A DNA stretch of 64,000 nucleotides, taken from positions 1,364,001-1,428,000 of the forward strand of contig NZ_CP016948.1 in the NCBI RefSeq assembly GCF_001642805.2. Direction: 5' to 3'. This document shows, in pieces, positions 1 through 17,370 of the stretch. Source of the stretch: Serratia surfactantfaciens. GTDB lineage: Bacteria; Pseudomonadota; Gammaproteobacteria; Enterobacterales; Enterobacteriaceae. A program made the translations under genes and the position numbers. Below the pieces are notes generated by a model. It had not been told where the DNA came from and made no database searches. It saw only the letters and a program-made list of their open reading frames with translations. Position 1 is the stretch's first letter. The number at the start of each line of letters is the position of its first letter.

Positions 1-3787
<3,787 letters not shown>

Positions 3788-3790
3788 CCG

Positions 3791-3811
3791 GCCCCCGCCT
3801 CGGCGGGGGGC
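3791..3811 (+). terminator. GC-rich hairpin after ebgR
   Basis: CCCCCGCC and GGCGGGGG pair around a TC loop just after the ebgR stop. There is no T-run, so it may be a weak or Rho-assisted terminator or a processing hairpin separating ebgR from ebgA. Confidence 0.4.
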
Positions 3812-3885
3812 GTTGGCGCTCAAAATTAACGTCATGATAAAAAAAGGCATTTGAGATTTATTGTGATCCTGTCGTCATTTGGTAA

Positions 3886-7493
<3,608 letters not shown>

Positions 7494-7512
7494 CGCGACC
7501 GCCGATCGATAA

Positions 7513-9054
<1,542 letters not shown>

Positions 9055-9067
9055 TTGCTCACATATC

Positions 9068-9091
9068 GACTCCGCGCCCCGGCGCGGAGTC
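9068..9091 (+). terminator. Hairpin terminator after ygjI
   Basis: GACTCCGCGCC and GGCGCGGAGTC form an 11-bp perfect stem with a two-base loop. It is followed by TCGCCTT, a poor T-run, so termination efficiency is uncertain. Confidence 0.55.
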
Positions 9092-9131
9092 TCGCCTTGC
9101 GTAAATAATCCTGCCTCTGCGTTTGCATAAT

Positions 9132-9151
9132 ACATAAGTGAGTACTAATGT
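9132..9151. promoter_or_regulatory. Candidate ArsR-family operator
   Basis: ACATAAGT-GAGT-ACTAATGT is an inverted repeat with one mismatch, ending 6 bp before the regulator's ATG. Position and symmetry suit autorepression by the adjacent ArsR-type protein. Binding is inferred. Confidence 0.5.
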
Positions 9152-9157
9152 GTTTGT

Positions 9158-9472
9158 ATGAACGAAAATGACATCTTCAAGGCGCTGGCCGATCCGACCC
9201 GCCGCAGCATCTTCGACAAACTCGCCGCCGGTAGCATGAACGCCAGCGCGCTGCGCGAAGGGCTGCCCATCAGCCAATCGGCGATGTCGCAACACCTGGC
9301 GGTGCTGCGCAACGCCGGGCTGGTGTGCGAGGCGAAGCAGGGGCGCTGCGTCAATTACCAGGTCGACCCGGACGGGCTGGCGCAGATCGCGCAGTGGCTA
9401 GCGAAGTACCGCGCTTATTGGCCGGCGCGCATCGAGGCGCTGCAAACCTTGCTGAAGGACATGGATCAATGA
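9158..9472 (+). CDS. ArsR-family winged-helix regulator
   Basis: 104 residues. It opens with FKALADPTRRSIFDKL, the hallmark of the ArsR subgroup that pairs with SRPBCC proteins, and has the recognition helix in QSAMSQHLAVLRNAGLV. There is no ELCVCDL-type cysteine metal site, so it is unlikely to sense arsenic or metals. No Shine-Dalgarno is visible before the ATG; the operator palindrome occupies that space, so the mRNA may be leaderless. The stop overlaps the next gene's ATG (ATGA). Confidence 0.85.
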   Translation: MNENDIFKALADPTRRSIFDKLAAGSMNASALREGLPISQSAMSQHLAVLRNAGLVCEAKQGRCVNYQVDPDGLAQIAQWLAKYRAYWPARIEALQTLLKDMDQ

Positions 9473-9798
9473 ACAAACGGGCTGAGCCGCCGCTGCACGA
9501 CCGGCTGGTGTTGGAATATTCGCTCGATGCGCCGCCGGAAAAAGTGTGGCGGGCGCTCAGCATTCCCGAGCTGCGCGAGCAATGGCTGCCGACCGGCGAC
9601 CTGGCGCAGGCTGAACCGTTGGCCGCCACGCCGGGCGAGGCGGTGAGCTACCGTCTGCGCGACGATCAACCGCCGTTTCTCGAAAGCGTCGTGACCCTGC
9701 AGATTGTGCCGAACGCCGACTGCGGCAGTGTGCTGCGGATTACCCACCAGCCAGACGCCGCCAACGACGGCCCGACGACGGTGATGCGCGCCGCCTGA
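9469..9798 (+). CDS. Short SRPBCC (AHSA1-like) domain protein
   Basis: 109 residues with the START/AHSA1-type opening LVLEYSLDAPPEKVWRALSIPELREQWLP. Family members are usually 130-160 residues; this one lacks the usual C-terminal helix that closes the ligand pocket. It may therefore be a truncated version or a minimal domain. It overlaps the ArsR gene by 4 bp, the typical ArsR-SRPBCC pairing. Function is unknown. Confidence 0.7.
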   Translation: MNKRAEPPLHDRLVLEYSLDAPPEKVWRALSIPELREQWLPTGDLAQAEPLAATPGEAVSYRLRDDQPPFLESVVTLQIVPNADCGSVLRITHQPDAANDGPTTVMRAA

Positions 9799-9843
9799 CG
9801 CGTTAAACACATTTCTCTTTGTTGCCAACCCAGGAGTTCACCG

Positions 9844-10437
9844 ATGCGTGAGAAGATGATGCTCGTCCCGATGGTGGTGGAACAGACCAGCCGGGGAGAA
9901 CGTTCCTTTGACATATATTCGCGCCTGCTGCGCGACCGAATCGTGTTTCTCAATGGCGAAGTCAACGACGACGTGGCCGAAATGCTGTGCGCCCAGCTGC
10001 TGTTTCTGGAGGCGGAAAATCCGGAAAAACCGATCCACCTGTACATCAACTCGCCGGGCGGGGCGATCACCAGCGGGCTGGCGATTTACGACACCATGCA
10101 GTACATCCGCGCGCCGGTGCATACGCTGTGCATGGGCACCGCACGCTCGATGGGTTCGTTCCTGCTGATGGCCGGCGAGCCGGGGCACCGCATGGCGCTG
10201 CCTAACGCCAGCCTGCACGTGCACCAGCCGCTGGGCGGCTTTCAGGGGCAGGCGTCCGATATCCTGATCCACGCCGAAGAGATGAAGCGCACCAAAGCTC
10301 GGGTGATCCGGCTGTACGCCCAACATTGCGGCCTGAGCGATGAAGCGGTGGAACGGGCGCTGGATCGCGATCGCTTTATGACCGCCGACGAAGCGGCGGT
10401 CTGGGGGCTGATCGATAAGGTGCTGCATGAACGGTGA
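9844..10437 (+). CDS. ClpP-like serine protease (second ClpP paralogue)
   Basis: 197 residues with the ClpP fold and an intact triad: Ser102 (ARSMGSF), His127 (HVHQPLGG) and Asp191 (WGLID). It begins close to the mature N-terminus of housekeeping ClpP, so it lacks an obvious propeptide. It is not next to clpX, so it is not the main clpP locus. Start ATG 9844 has CAGGAG upstream. It follows the SRPBCC gene by 45 bp without a terminator and may be in the same transcript. It converges on the fimbrial regulator with 6 bp between stops. Confidence 0.88.
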   Translation: MREKMMLVPMVVEQTSRGERSFDIYSRLLRDRIVFLNGEVNDDVAEMLCAQLLFLEAENPEKPIHLYINSPGGAITSGLAIYDTMQYIRAPVHTLCMGTARSMGSFLLMAGEPGHRMALPNASLHVHQPLGGFQGQASDILIHAEEMKRTKARVIRLYAQHCGLSDEAVERALDRDRFMTADEAAVWGLIDKVLHER

Positions 10438-10443
10438 AGCGAC

Positions 10444-11310
10444 TCAGGGGCTTTCGGCGGGCTGCGGCGTGTGCCAAACCCGTTCAAGCCCGCATTCGAC
10501 CATCGCGAAATAGAGGCTGAAATAGCGCTCCGCCATGATAAAGAACGAGCTGTTGAGTTCGATCACCACGTTATTGGTGGTGGTCAGCAGGCCGGATTTT
10601 TCCGCCGCCTGCAGGATGCGATTCACGTGCGCGCGGGAGACGGAACACGACTTGGCGATTTTCGCCGAGGAGAGCAGCAGAAAGGGGGAGTTCTGCCGGA
10701 TGCTTTCGATATGCAGCATCAGCAGCACCATGTGGCCGGCGTCTTTGCTGATAAACAGCGCGGATTGCGGCACCAGATCGATCAGGTAGATCTCCTTGAG
10801 CATCAGCTGCCCGTAGGCGGCGAAAAAGGCGGGCAGAAAGTCGGGCTCCGCCAGCAGCGCCGCGATGGGCATCTGCGGCGCCAGCGCCTGATAGGGCCGC
10901 GCCATCGAGGCGATCAGCGCCTGGGTTTCCGCCAGTGCGTTCGGCGTCGGCCTATAGCGCAGCTGGCGTTTGTCATATTCGCAGGGTTTGACCTCCAGCC
11001 GACGGCCGACCCGCAAGAAGAACAGAAAGGAATCCAGAGAATTCTCGCTGATCATATTCTTCCCTTTAAAAAAGGCCTTGATGTCTTTCAACCCGGCGGC
11101 GGGCTGGTGGTAATAAATGGACAGGATGGTGGAACAAATAATGAACCGGCTGTTCCTGAAGATGATTTTGTAAAACAGCGGATGTTTTTTGTAGGTCTCT
11201 TTCAATAACTCCCCGTGCTTGACGATGGCGGCGTGGAACGCCGGTGACTGTCTGATGATGTTGGCCTGTTTCTCCAGATGAAACTGTAGCTGGAATCTGC
11301 TTAGACTCAT
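10444..11310 (-). CDS. Winged-helix regulator at the 3' end of the fimbrial cluster
   Basis: 288 residues. The C-terminal part holds a Crp/IclR-like helix-turn-helix (LSSAKIAKSCSVSRAHVNRILQAAEKSGLL, quoted in two parts: IAKSCSVSRAHV then NRILQAAEKSGLL). I recognise no domain in the N-terminal 180 residues, which are rich in Phe and Tyr. It lies 44 bp downstream of the second chaperone on the same strand, so it is probably co-transcribed and may give feedback on pilus expression. Target and signal are unknown. Confidence 0.65.
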   Translation of the reverse strand: MSLSRFQLQFHLEKQANIIRQSPAFHAAIVKHGELLKETYKKHPLFYKIIFRNSRFIICSTILSIYYHQPAAGLKDIKAFFKGKNMISENSLDSFLFFLRVGRRLEVKPCEYDKRQLRYRPTPNALAETQALIASMARPYQALAPQMPIAALLAEPDFLPAFFAAYGQLMLKEIYLIDLVPQSALFISKDAGHMVLLMLHIESIRQNSPFLLLSSAKIAKSCSVSRAHVNRILQAAEKSGLLTTTNNVVIELNSSFFIMAERYFSLYFAMVECGLERVWHTPQPAESP

Positions 11311-11354
11311 TTTCCCTATTTCCTGTACTTAAAAAAATGTGCTGCTTTTTATCG

Positions 11355-12107
11355 TTATGGGTTTGCTGTGTATGGCTTGACGATCTGTTGGCCCTGGTCG
11401 TTGATGAGAGTGGCCTGAACGGTGACCTGAGAAGGGAGTGTCGGCGCTGCAACGCCGTCGAGGTGATAATCCCGTATGCTGAACGGCGCGGTCATCATGT
11501 CGCTTTCTTGCCGCACCGGGTAATCACGTTTTCCTATGTGTGCGCTTATGCGGGCGAAGGAGAGATAGAACGCAGACCGGTTGTTGCAGCGCAGCAGATA
11601 GCCGCCCGGTGATTTTTGCAGCGTGAACGAAACTGCCTCGGCTGCGTTCTCGGCTTTCCCCTGCAGCGCTCTGGGCCGGTAGAAGATCTTCATCTGCGTG
11701 TTCATCGCCAGCGTCACGCGCGACGCCAGCGGCGGCGTGGTCGGCGGGTTAGGCGGGATCTCATACAGGTTGAGCCAGAATACCGACTCCCGGTCGGCGG
11801 GCAGGTTAGCACCGGCAAACAGGATGCGCAGCCCTTTCAGCGCCGAAGGCGGCAGGGCGAAAACGCTGGGCAGGGTGACAAACGGCGCGCGGGACAGTTC
11901 GGGGGCGGCGTTGACGTCGCCGTTATCGACCCAGGTTTGCGCCACGATCGGATAGCCGTTGGTGTTGAGCAACATCAGGGTTTTTTCCGTGTCGCCTTCG
12001 CGGAAAATCACCCGCGTGGCGGAGGCGATGATGCCCGCCTGCGCGCCCATGGCCGCTAGCGCCAGCAGCAGGGCGCATCCCATCGTCAGATATTTCTTTC
12101 TCATCAT
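11355..12107 (-). CDS. Second fimbrial periplasmic chaperone
   Basis: 250 residues with a signal peptide (LLLALAAMGAQA). A PapD-like two-immunoglobulin-domain chaperone: the conserved subunit-anchoring Arg is in ATRVIFREGD and the Lys in NTQMKIFYRP. Its ATG overlaps the adhesin stop (4 bp), suggesting it is dedicated to the adhesin. Sequence differs clearly from the first chaperone of the cluster, so it is not a recent duplication. Confidence 0.9.
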   Translation of the reverse strand: MMRKKYLTMGCALLLALAAMGAQAGIIASATRVIFREGDTEKTLMLLNTNGYPIVAQTWVDNGDVNAAPELSRAPFVTLPSVFALPPSALKGLRILFAGANLPADRESVFWLNLYEIPPNPPTTPPLASRVTLAMNTQMKIFYRPRALQGKAENAAEAVSFTLQKSPGGYLLRCNNRSAFYLSFARISAHIGKRDYPVRQESDMMTAPFSIRDYHLDGVAAPTLPSQVTVQATLINDQGQQIVKPYTANP

Positions 12108-13444
12108 TGCACCTTAACCCAAACGTAGGCCCTGGCGTCCACTTTGCCGGCGGTGACGGTTTGTCCGGGCAGCCGGGCGAGCGTGGCGGTGAGCTGGGTG
12201 GTGTAGTGGGTAAAGCCCGCCGCGGTGCTGCCGCCGCCGCTGGCGCCGTTGAGCACCGGGTACCAGCCGGCGTCGTTGCCCTGCGGGCATTGCCCGGCGC
12301 TGCAGCGCGCCCAGCCGACGAAATTCATCGGCGCGCCGTTGCCGGCGTTGGCGAGCGCGATGCCCACGCCGGTGGCGACGCTGCTGTCGGTGCCGTAGCC
12401 GCTGGAGAGCAGGTAGCTCACGCCGCCGTTGGCGCTGACCAGCCCGAGCTGCTGCGCCGCGACATAGCTTTCATACGGCACCTGTAGGCCGAGGGCGGTA
12501 TTGTTGCTGCTGACGCCGGACACGGCGGCGTTGTCGCATTCGATATTGATAGTGAGCTGCGCCTGTGAGGTTTGCCCGGCGGTCAACTGGCTGACGGAGA
12601 TGGTCGGCAGGATCACCAGCGGCGTGACGTTGCGCGCCACGCAGGTGGCGGTATAGGTCAATGAGGAGATCGGTGCGGTGCCCATGCCCATCGCGTTCCA
12701 GCGCCCGGTGCCCCAGGTAGCGTAGTTGGTGGCGGAATCGCTGCCGATAGGATCCGAAGCGATACCTGGCCCCTGAAAGGTGACATAGCCGTTCGGCTGC
12801 GTGCAGGTATAGTTCGAATTGCCGGTGGTCGAGGCCATGCCCACCAGCGGGTTGCCGGCGCTGTAGCCGCAATAGTTGCTGGCGCCCGCGCCCGGCAGCG
12901 AGCTGATGCGGATCAGATCGGCGCGGATGGCGCTGAAGTCTTTCACCCGGATCTGAATTTTGCTGCCGACGGTGGCGTAGCGGGTAATCGGCGCCGACTG
13001 CCAGTAGCGGGTAAAAACCTTGCCGGAATCCAGATGGGTCAGGCGGATGCCGACGTAAGGGAAGTAGGTGGCGTAGTAGTTGGGGTTGCCGTCCTGGGCG
13101 CCCAGATCGTAATAGCCGCCGACGCGATCGTCGCCGTTGGTGGCGAAGACTTCATAGATCTGCCCCGCATCGCTGGCGTCGCATTCATACAGCACCTTGT
13201 TGGGATCGGGGTAGCGTGTGCCGGACGTAAGATCGAACACGCTGGTGCCGAGCGGCGTGCCGACGGGCTGCAGGTAAGTGCTGGTCAGGTTGACCCGGCC
13301 CAGCGCCGTGCCCACCCCGCAGGGATCGCAACCGGAATCGATCGCGGGAGAAACCCGGGTGCATTGGGCCAGCGCGGCGGGCGCGCCGAACAGCGACAGG
13401 GCGAGCAACGCCAGGGCGGCGAGCGGGTAAGCAATGCGTTTCAT
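12104..13444 (-). CDS. Fimbrial tip adhesin
   Basis: 446 residues with a signal peptide ending APAALA. The size and two-domain build (an N-terminal lectin-like region with several Cys, then a pilin domain from about residue 290 ending ARAYVWVKVQ) are those of a tip adhesin. The receptor cannot be told from sequence. It lies between usher and second chaperone, an order like Salmonella stb; that comparison is from memory and moderate. Confidence 0.8.
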   Translation of the reverse strand: MKRIAYPLAALALLALSLFGAPAALAQCTRVSPAIDSGCDPCGVGTALGRVNLTSTYLQPVGTPLGTSVFDLTSGTRYPDPNKVLYECDASDAGQIYEVFATNGDDRVGGYYDLGAQDGNPNYYATYFPYVGIRLTHLDSGKVFTRYWQSAPITRYATVGSKIQIRVKDFSAIRADLIRISSLPGAGASNYCGYSAGNPLVGMASTTGNSNYTCTQPNGYVTFQGPGIASDPIGSDSATNYATWGTGRWNAMGMGTAPISSLTYTATCVARNVTPLVILPTISVSQLTAGQTSQAQLTINIECDNAAVSGVSSNNTALGLQVPYESYVAAQQLGLVSANGGVSYLLSSGYGTDSSVATGVGIALANAGNGAPMNFVGWARCSAGQCPQGNDAGWYPVLNGASGGGSTAAGFTHYTTQLTATLARLPGQTVTAGKVDARAYVWVKVQ

Positions 13445-13472
13445 CGTCTCTCCTGAGAATAAGTTTTACGGG

Positions 13473-16004
13473 CTAGCGGCACGGGGCGCTGAGCCGCTGA
13501 ATCGGGCTGTCTTCCCCGGCGGGCAGGCGGTAATACAGCGTGCATTGCTGGCCGGGCGCGTCGCCCCAGTTCAGCGTCAGTTCGCCGGCGCTCCGATCGC
13601 TGCGCAGATACACCTGATTGGCCTGGCCGACCATGCCCACGCTGTTGCCCGCTGGGTCCAACACGTTGGCGCCCATCGGGATCGGCGCGTTATCGGGCCG
13701 CTGCGCGGTGATCAGCAGCGCCTGGCCGCGCACGGTGTTGAAGCGCAGGCGCACCGTGGCGCCGGCGTACGGTGCCACGCGCCGCTGGCCGTCTTCCAGC
13801 TCCGCTTTGTCGTTCATGCCCTCGGGGTTCAGCGCGACGGTGTTGTAGTGATAGGGCACCAGTGACGGTGCCAGGGCGTAGCCGAAGCGATCGACGCGCG
13901 CGCCCTGGCCGTCCATCACCCGTGCGCCGCTGGCGCCGGGCGCTTCGATCAGGGCGAAGGTGTCGCCGACATACGGCCCTAATGTCACGCCGCCGCGGTG
14001 CGCCACCACGGCGCCCTGCAGCGACAGGGAACCTTGTCGATACTGGCGCGCGGTGGAGAACGAGCCGGTGACGTTGGCGTAAGGCAGACGGGTTTGCAGG
14101 TTGCCGCCCCAGATGCTTTGCTGGCGATCGTCGTCGGTGGTGAAGTTCAGGCCGTAGCTGACCGGCTGTTCGTCGCCGACGCTGCCCGAGAGCGCAGCCT
14201 GATAATTGCCGCCCTGACCCTGGCTATGATTGGCCAGCAGCGAGACGCTGGGGGCGGATGATGAGCGCCCGAGCGGGAAGCTCAGCGACAGGGCGGTGAC
14301 GGTCTGCGCGTTCTGCGCCAGCGGCGCGCTGTAGACGTTATCCAGCGGCCCGTAGCCGCGGTAGTCGCCGTTGCTGTAGCCCAGACTGCGAGTGCGGGTG
14401 ACGGAGAGGTTAAGCGCCACGCCGTTGCCGAAGGTTTTTCCCCAGCCCAGTTGGAGCTGATTGTCGCGGCCGCGCTGGTCGCGGTAGTCCTGAGTCGAAC
14501 CGGACATCGTCAGGCTGCCGAACGCGCCCATGCCCTGATTGACGGCGACCTCGAAACGCGAACGCTGGCGGTAGGAGTCGGACTGCCAGTTTTGACCGGT
14601 AACGGCGGCGCGCCGCACGCCGAGCACGTCGCTGAGATCGCGAAAGCCTTCGGTAGAGTAGCGGTAGCCGGCGATGGATAGCGTGGTGTCCGTCGGGCTG
14701 AAGGTTCGGCTGTAAGAGAGGTGCAGCATCCAGCCGGAGGCGCCGCCGTCCGGCAGGCTGGCGTGGGAATAGGTGGTATCCATGCCGAAGGCGCCCAGCC
14801 AGCTGCTGTACACGCCACCCAGCATTACCGCCTGATAGCCGTCCGCCAGCTGGTTGCCGAGGTTGAAGGTCAGAGCGTTGGTCAGGCCGTGCTGCCAGGT
14901 CACTTCGCTGAACAGATCGTTGTCGCCGACGTAGCGGGAACGGCCGACGATCGCGGAGTAGCGCGACTGGCCGGGGCGAATGGATTCCGGCACCGCGGCG
15001 AACGGCACGGTGAAGGTGCTGACGCTGCCGTCGGCTTCGGTCACCACCACGGTGAGATCGCCGGCGTAGTTGGTGGCGTACAGATCGTTGATGGCGAACG
15101 GCCCCGGCGCCACCGTGGTTTCATACAGCGTGCTTTTGCCCTGCAGCACCGTCACGCGCGCGTTGCTTTTCGCCACGCCGCGCACCACCGGCGCATAGCC
15201 GCGCTGGGAATCCGGCAGCATGCGATCGTCCGAGCTGAGCTGAATGCCGCGAAAGCCCAAGCCGGAGAAGAAGTGCCCGTCGGTAAAGCCTTCGCCCAAC
15301 AGCATTTCGCTGCGCCAGGGCAGGATTGCGCGCTGCACGTAGCGGCGGCTGGTGTCCAGGTGACCGCCGAACTCCCGATCGTAGCGGTAGCTGGACTGCT
15401 GGCGGTAGCGCCATAGCCCGAGGTTGAACCCGCCGTTCAGGTTGGCGTAGGTCGAGTCGAGATCGCGGGTTTGCCCCTGCCGGTAGCTGACGTGGTACTG
15501 GTTGAGGTTGTAATTGACGAAGGCCATCGATTCGCCGCTGTCCAGGCTGGCGGGGTTGACGCTGCCGCGCGGCCGGCCGTTCAACAGCGCCTGCGGAACG
15601 CTGAGATCCAGCCGTAGCCGCGAGATATCGGCGTTCACCGTGATGTCTTTGAGATCCCGGCCGGGCAGCAGGCATTCCGCCTCGGCCGCCGGCGGGTTCT
15701 TCAGCCCGAAGCGCGTCAGCTGCGGCCGATCGAAACAGGGCAGCACCTGCTGGCCTGCGCGCACGAAGCGAATTTGGTCGCGCTCGAGAAACTGGCCGTT
15801 GAGGTACAGATCGATCTGATAGCTGCCGGGGGCGACGGCGTCCTGCTGGTTGAACTGGCTCAGGGCGCTGTTGCTCAGCACGCTGCCGCGCAGCAGCGCG
15901 GGATCGAAGGTATAGCCGTCGGCGGCGGCGCAGCCCAGCGGCAGCGCCAGCAGCGCGCAGCACCAGCGTGCGGGCAGCGGCGTCGCCTTGCGGACATCGA
16001 ACAT
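13473..16004 (-). CDS. Outer-membrane fimbrial usher
   Basis: 843 residues. The usual usher order is visible: signal peptide, N-terminal chaperone-binding domain (TFDPALLRGS, LSQFNQQDAVAPGSYQIDLY), the long 24-strand barrel with plug domain, and the C-terminal domains ending with the paired cysteines (GQQCTLYYRLP). It exports and assembles the pilus subunits. It is preceded by the first chaperone (20 bp gap) and followed by the adhesin (28 bp gap). Length matches the family, no frameshift. Confidence 0.95.
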   Translation of the reverse strand: MFDVRKATPLPARWCCALLALPLGCAAADGYTFDPALLRGSVLSNSALSQFNQQDAVAPGSYQIDLYLNGQFLERDQIRFVRAGQQVLPCFDRPQLTRFGLKNPPAAEAECLLPGRDLKDITVNADISRLRLDLSVPQALLNGRPRGSVNPASLDSGESMAFVNYNLNQYHVSYRQGQTRDLDSTYANLNGGFNLGLWRYRQQSSYRYDREFGGHLDTSRRYVQRAILPWRSEMLLGEGFTDGHFFSGLGFRGIQLSSDDRMLPDSQRGYAPVVRGVAKSNARVTVLQGKSTLYETTVAPGPFAINDLYATNYAGDLTVVVTEADGSVSTFTVPFAAVPESIRPGQSRYSAIVGRSRYVGDNDLFSEVTWQHGLTNALTFNLGNQLADGYQAVMLGGVYSSWLGAFGMDTTYSHASLPDGGASGWMLHLSYSRTFSPTDTTLSIAGYRYSTEGFRDLSDVLGVRRAAVTGQNWQSDSYRQRSRFEVAVNQGMGAFGSLTMSGSTQDYRDQRGRDNQLQLGWGKTFGNGVALNLSVTRTRSLGYSNGDYRGYGPLDNVYSAPLAQNAQTVTALSLSFPLGRSSSAPSVSLLANHSQGQGGNYQAALSGSVGDEQPVSYGLNFTTDDDRQQSIWGGNLQTRLPYANVTGSFSTARQYRQGSLSLQGAVVAHRGGVTLGPYVGDTFALIEAPGASGARVMDGQGARVDRFGYALAPSLVPYHYNTVALNPEGMNDKAELEDGQRRVAPYAGATVRLRFNTVRGQALLITAQRPDNAPIPMGANVLDPAGNSVGMVGQANQVYLRSDRSAGELTLNWGDAPGQQCTLYYRLPAGEDSPIQRLSAPCR

Positions 16005-16024
16005 GGGAACCTCCCTGTCTGGTT

Positions 16025-16777
16025 TCAGCGCGCGACGTTCAGGGTGCGCGTGATTTCCACCCCATAGTCATTGATGACGCGCAGTGCGACCTGCCGTACC
16101 TCCCCGTTCACCGGCCAATTGGCCTGTGAAAACGGCGGGATCAGATCCGCCTGCGGAATGGCGCTGCGCTTCGCGCCGCTCAGGATGACCGCTTGGCTGA
16201 CGTTGGCGTAGTAGCCGGTCGGGTTGTCGACGCGCAGCGCGTTGCCGACCTGGCGCAGGCTAAGGCGATCGATGACGTGGTTGGCGTCGCCGGCCAGCCC
16301 GGCGGGGCGATAAAACACCTTCAGCCGATTGGTGACCACCAGCAGCAGTTTGTTCTTGTCGTTGTCCGTCTGCCGTACGGCGGGCACCTGCAGGAAGTTA
16401 AGGTAGAACAGCGATTCGCGATCGCGCGCCAGCGGCTGACCGACGAACGACAACCGCACCATTTGCCCGCTGTGCGGATTCATGCGGAAGATTTGCGGCG
16501 AGGCGACAAAGGGCGCATCGGCGTTTTCCGGCGTGGACTGCGGGTTGTTGATGTCGAGCCAGATCTGCATCAGCGCCGGGACGCCGTCATCGTTGGTGAA
16601 CTGCAGCGTTTTCTCCCGCGCCTCGGCGGGGTAGATCACGCGGTTGCCGAGCAGCGTTACGCTGGCCAAGGCGTGGGTGGCGGCAAAACTCATCAGGCAA
16701 AGCGACAGGGCGGCCCATCGGCGGGCGGAACGGGATATCTGCGGCATAAACGTGAACCGATAAAGGGAGCGAGTCAT
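16025..16777 (-). CDS. First fimbrial periplasmic chaperone
   Basis: 250 residues, PapD-like, with Arg in GNRVIYPAEAREKTLQ and Lys in TNRLKVFYRP, the two residues that anchor pilin C-termini. A signal peptide ends near THALA. The ATG at 16777 gives a long n-region; an internal ATG ten codons later would also give a signal peptide. No strong Shine-Dalgarno is seen, and the 9-bp stem at 16779-16806 sits directly upstream. Confidence 0.92.
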   Translation of the reverse strand: MTRSLYRFTFMPQISRSARRWAALSLCLMSFAATHALASVTLLGNRVIYPAEAREKTLQFTNDDGVPALMQIWLDINNPQSTPENADAPFVASPQIFRMNPHSGQMVRLSFVGQPLARDRESLFYLNFLQVPAVRQTDNDKNKLLLVVTNRLKVFYRPAGLAGDANHVIDRLSLRQVGNALRVDNPTGYYANVSQAVILSGAKRSAIPQADLIPPFSQANWPVNGEVRQVALRVINDYGVEITRTLNVAR

Positions 16778-16778
16778 T

Positions 16779-16806
16779 CAGCGCCGTCCACTAAGGAACG
16801 GCGCTG
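16779..16806 (-). other. Intergenic stem-loop between pilin and chaperone
   Basis: CAGCGCCGT and ACGGCGCTG form a perfect 9-bp stem around a 10-base loop, in the 59-bp gap downstream of the pilin and 1 bp before the chaperone ATG. It may protect pilin mRNA or limit chaperone translation, keeping subunits in excess. No T-run follows, so it is not a simple terminator. Confidence 0.5.
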
Positions 16807-16836
16807 GCATCAACAGGTATGGCGCCTGACGCCGGC

Positions 16837-17370
16837 TTATTTGTAGCTAATGGCGAACTGGGCGGTGGCGATCACCGAACCGGCCGCTACGCCGGTGTCT
16901 TCCGCGTAGTAGCGGGCCACCAGGTTCTGCGAGGTGGAGGTGGCGTCTTTCGCCAGCGTCATCGCCGACGTGGTGACGGTCGAACCGCTGGCGAACGACA
17001 GCGGCGTGGTGGCGTCGCTGTCCAGCAGTTGAATGGACACCTTGGCGGCATCGCCCGCGTTGCCCAGGTTGCCGTTGGTGGTCGGGTTGTTGCCCGCCAG
17101 CACGGTTTTGATCGCCGTATCGCTGGTCGCCGCCGCGCAGCCCGTCACGTTAACGGTAAAGGTGGTGTCGCCGGCGGTGGCGCCTTTGGTGGCGAGTTTG
17201 CTGGCGGCGACGGTCGGCAGCAGCACGACCGGGTTGGATTGGTTGCCGTTAATATTCACCGAACAGGTTTGCGTGCTGACTTCGCCTTTGAATTGCACCG
17301 TATTGGACGAGGCGGCCGCACAGGCGCCGGAGAGAGCCAGCAGGGATAATGCGACTAATTTAACATTCAT
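16837..17370 (-). CDS. Major fimbrial subunit (type 1-like pilin)
   Basis: 177 residues: signal peptide of about 20 residues, disulphide pair Cys36 (TQTCSV) and Cys78 (VTGC), and the C-terminal beta-zipper with penultimate Tyr (FAISYK) that chaperone and neighbouring subunits use. Codes for the pilus shaft; first gene of the minus-strand fimbrial operon. The promoter should lie in the AT-rich region 17371-17850. Confidence 0.93.
   Translation of the reverse strand: MNVKLVALSLLALSGACAAASSNTVQFKGEVSTQTCSVNINGNQSNPVVLLPTVAASKLATKGATAGDTTFTVNVTGCAAATSDTAIKTVLAGNNPTTNGNLGNAGDAAKVSIQLLDSDATTPLSFASGSTVTTSAMTLAKDATSTSQNLVARYYAEDTGVAAGSVIATAQFAISYK

Noticed and set aside
3841..3885. CRP site before ebgA
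   Set aside because: Only the TGTGAT half is present; the other half does not match.
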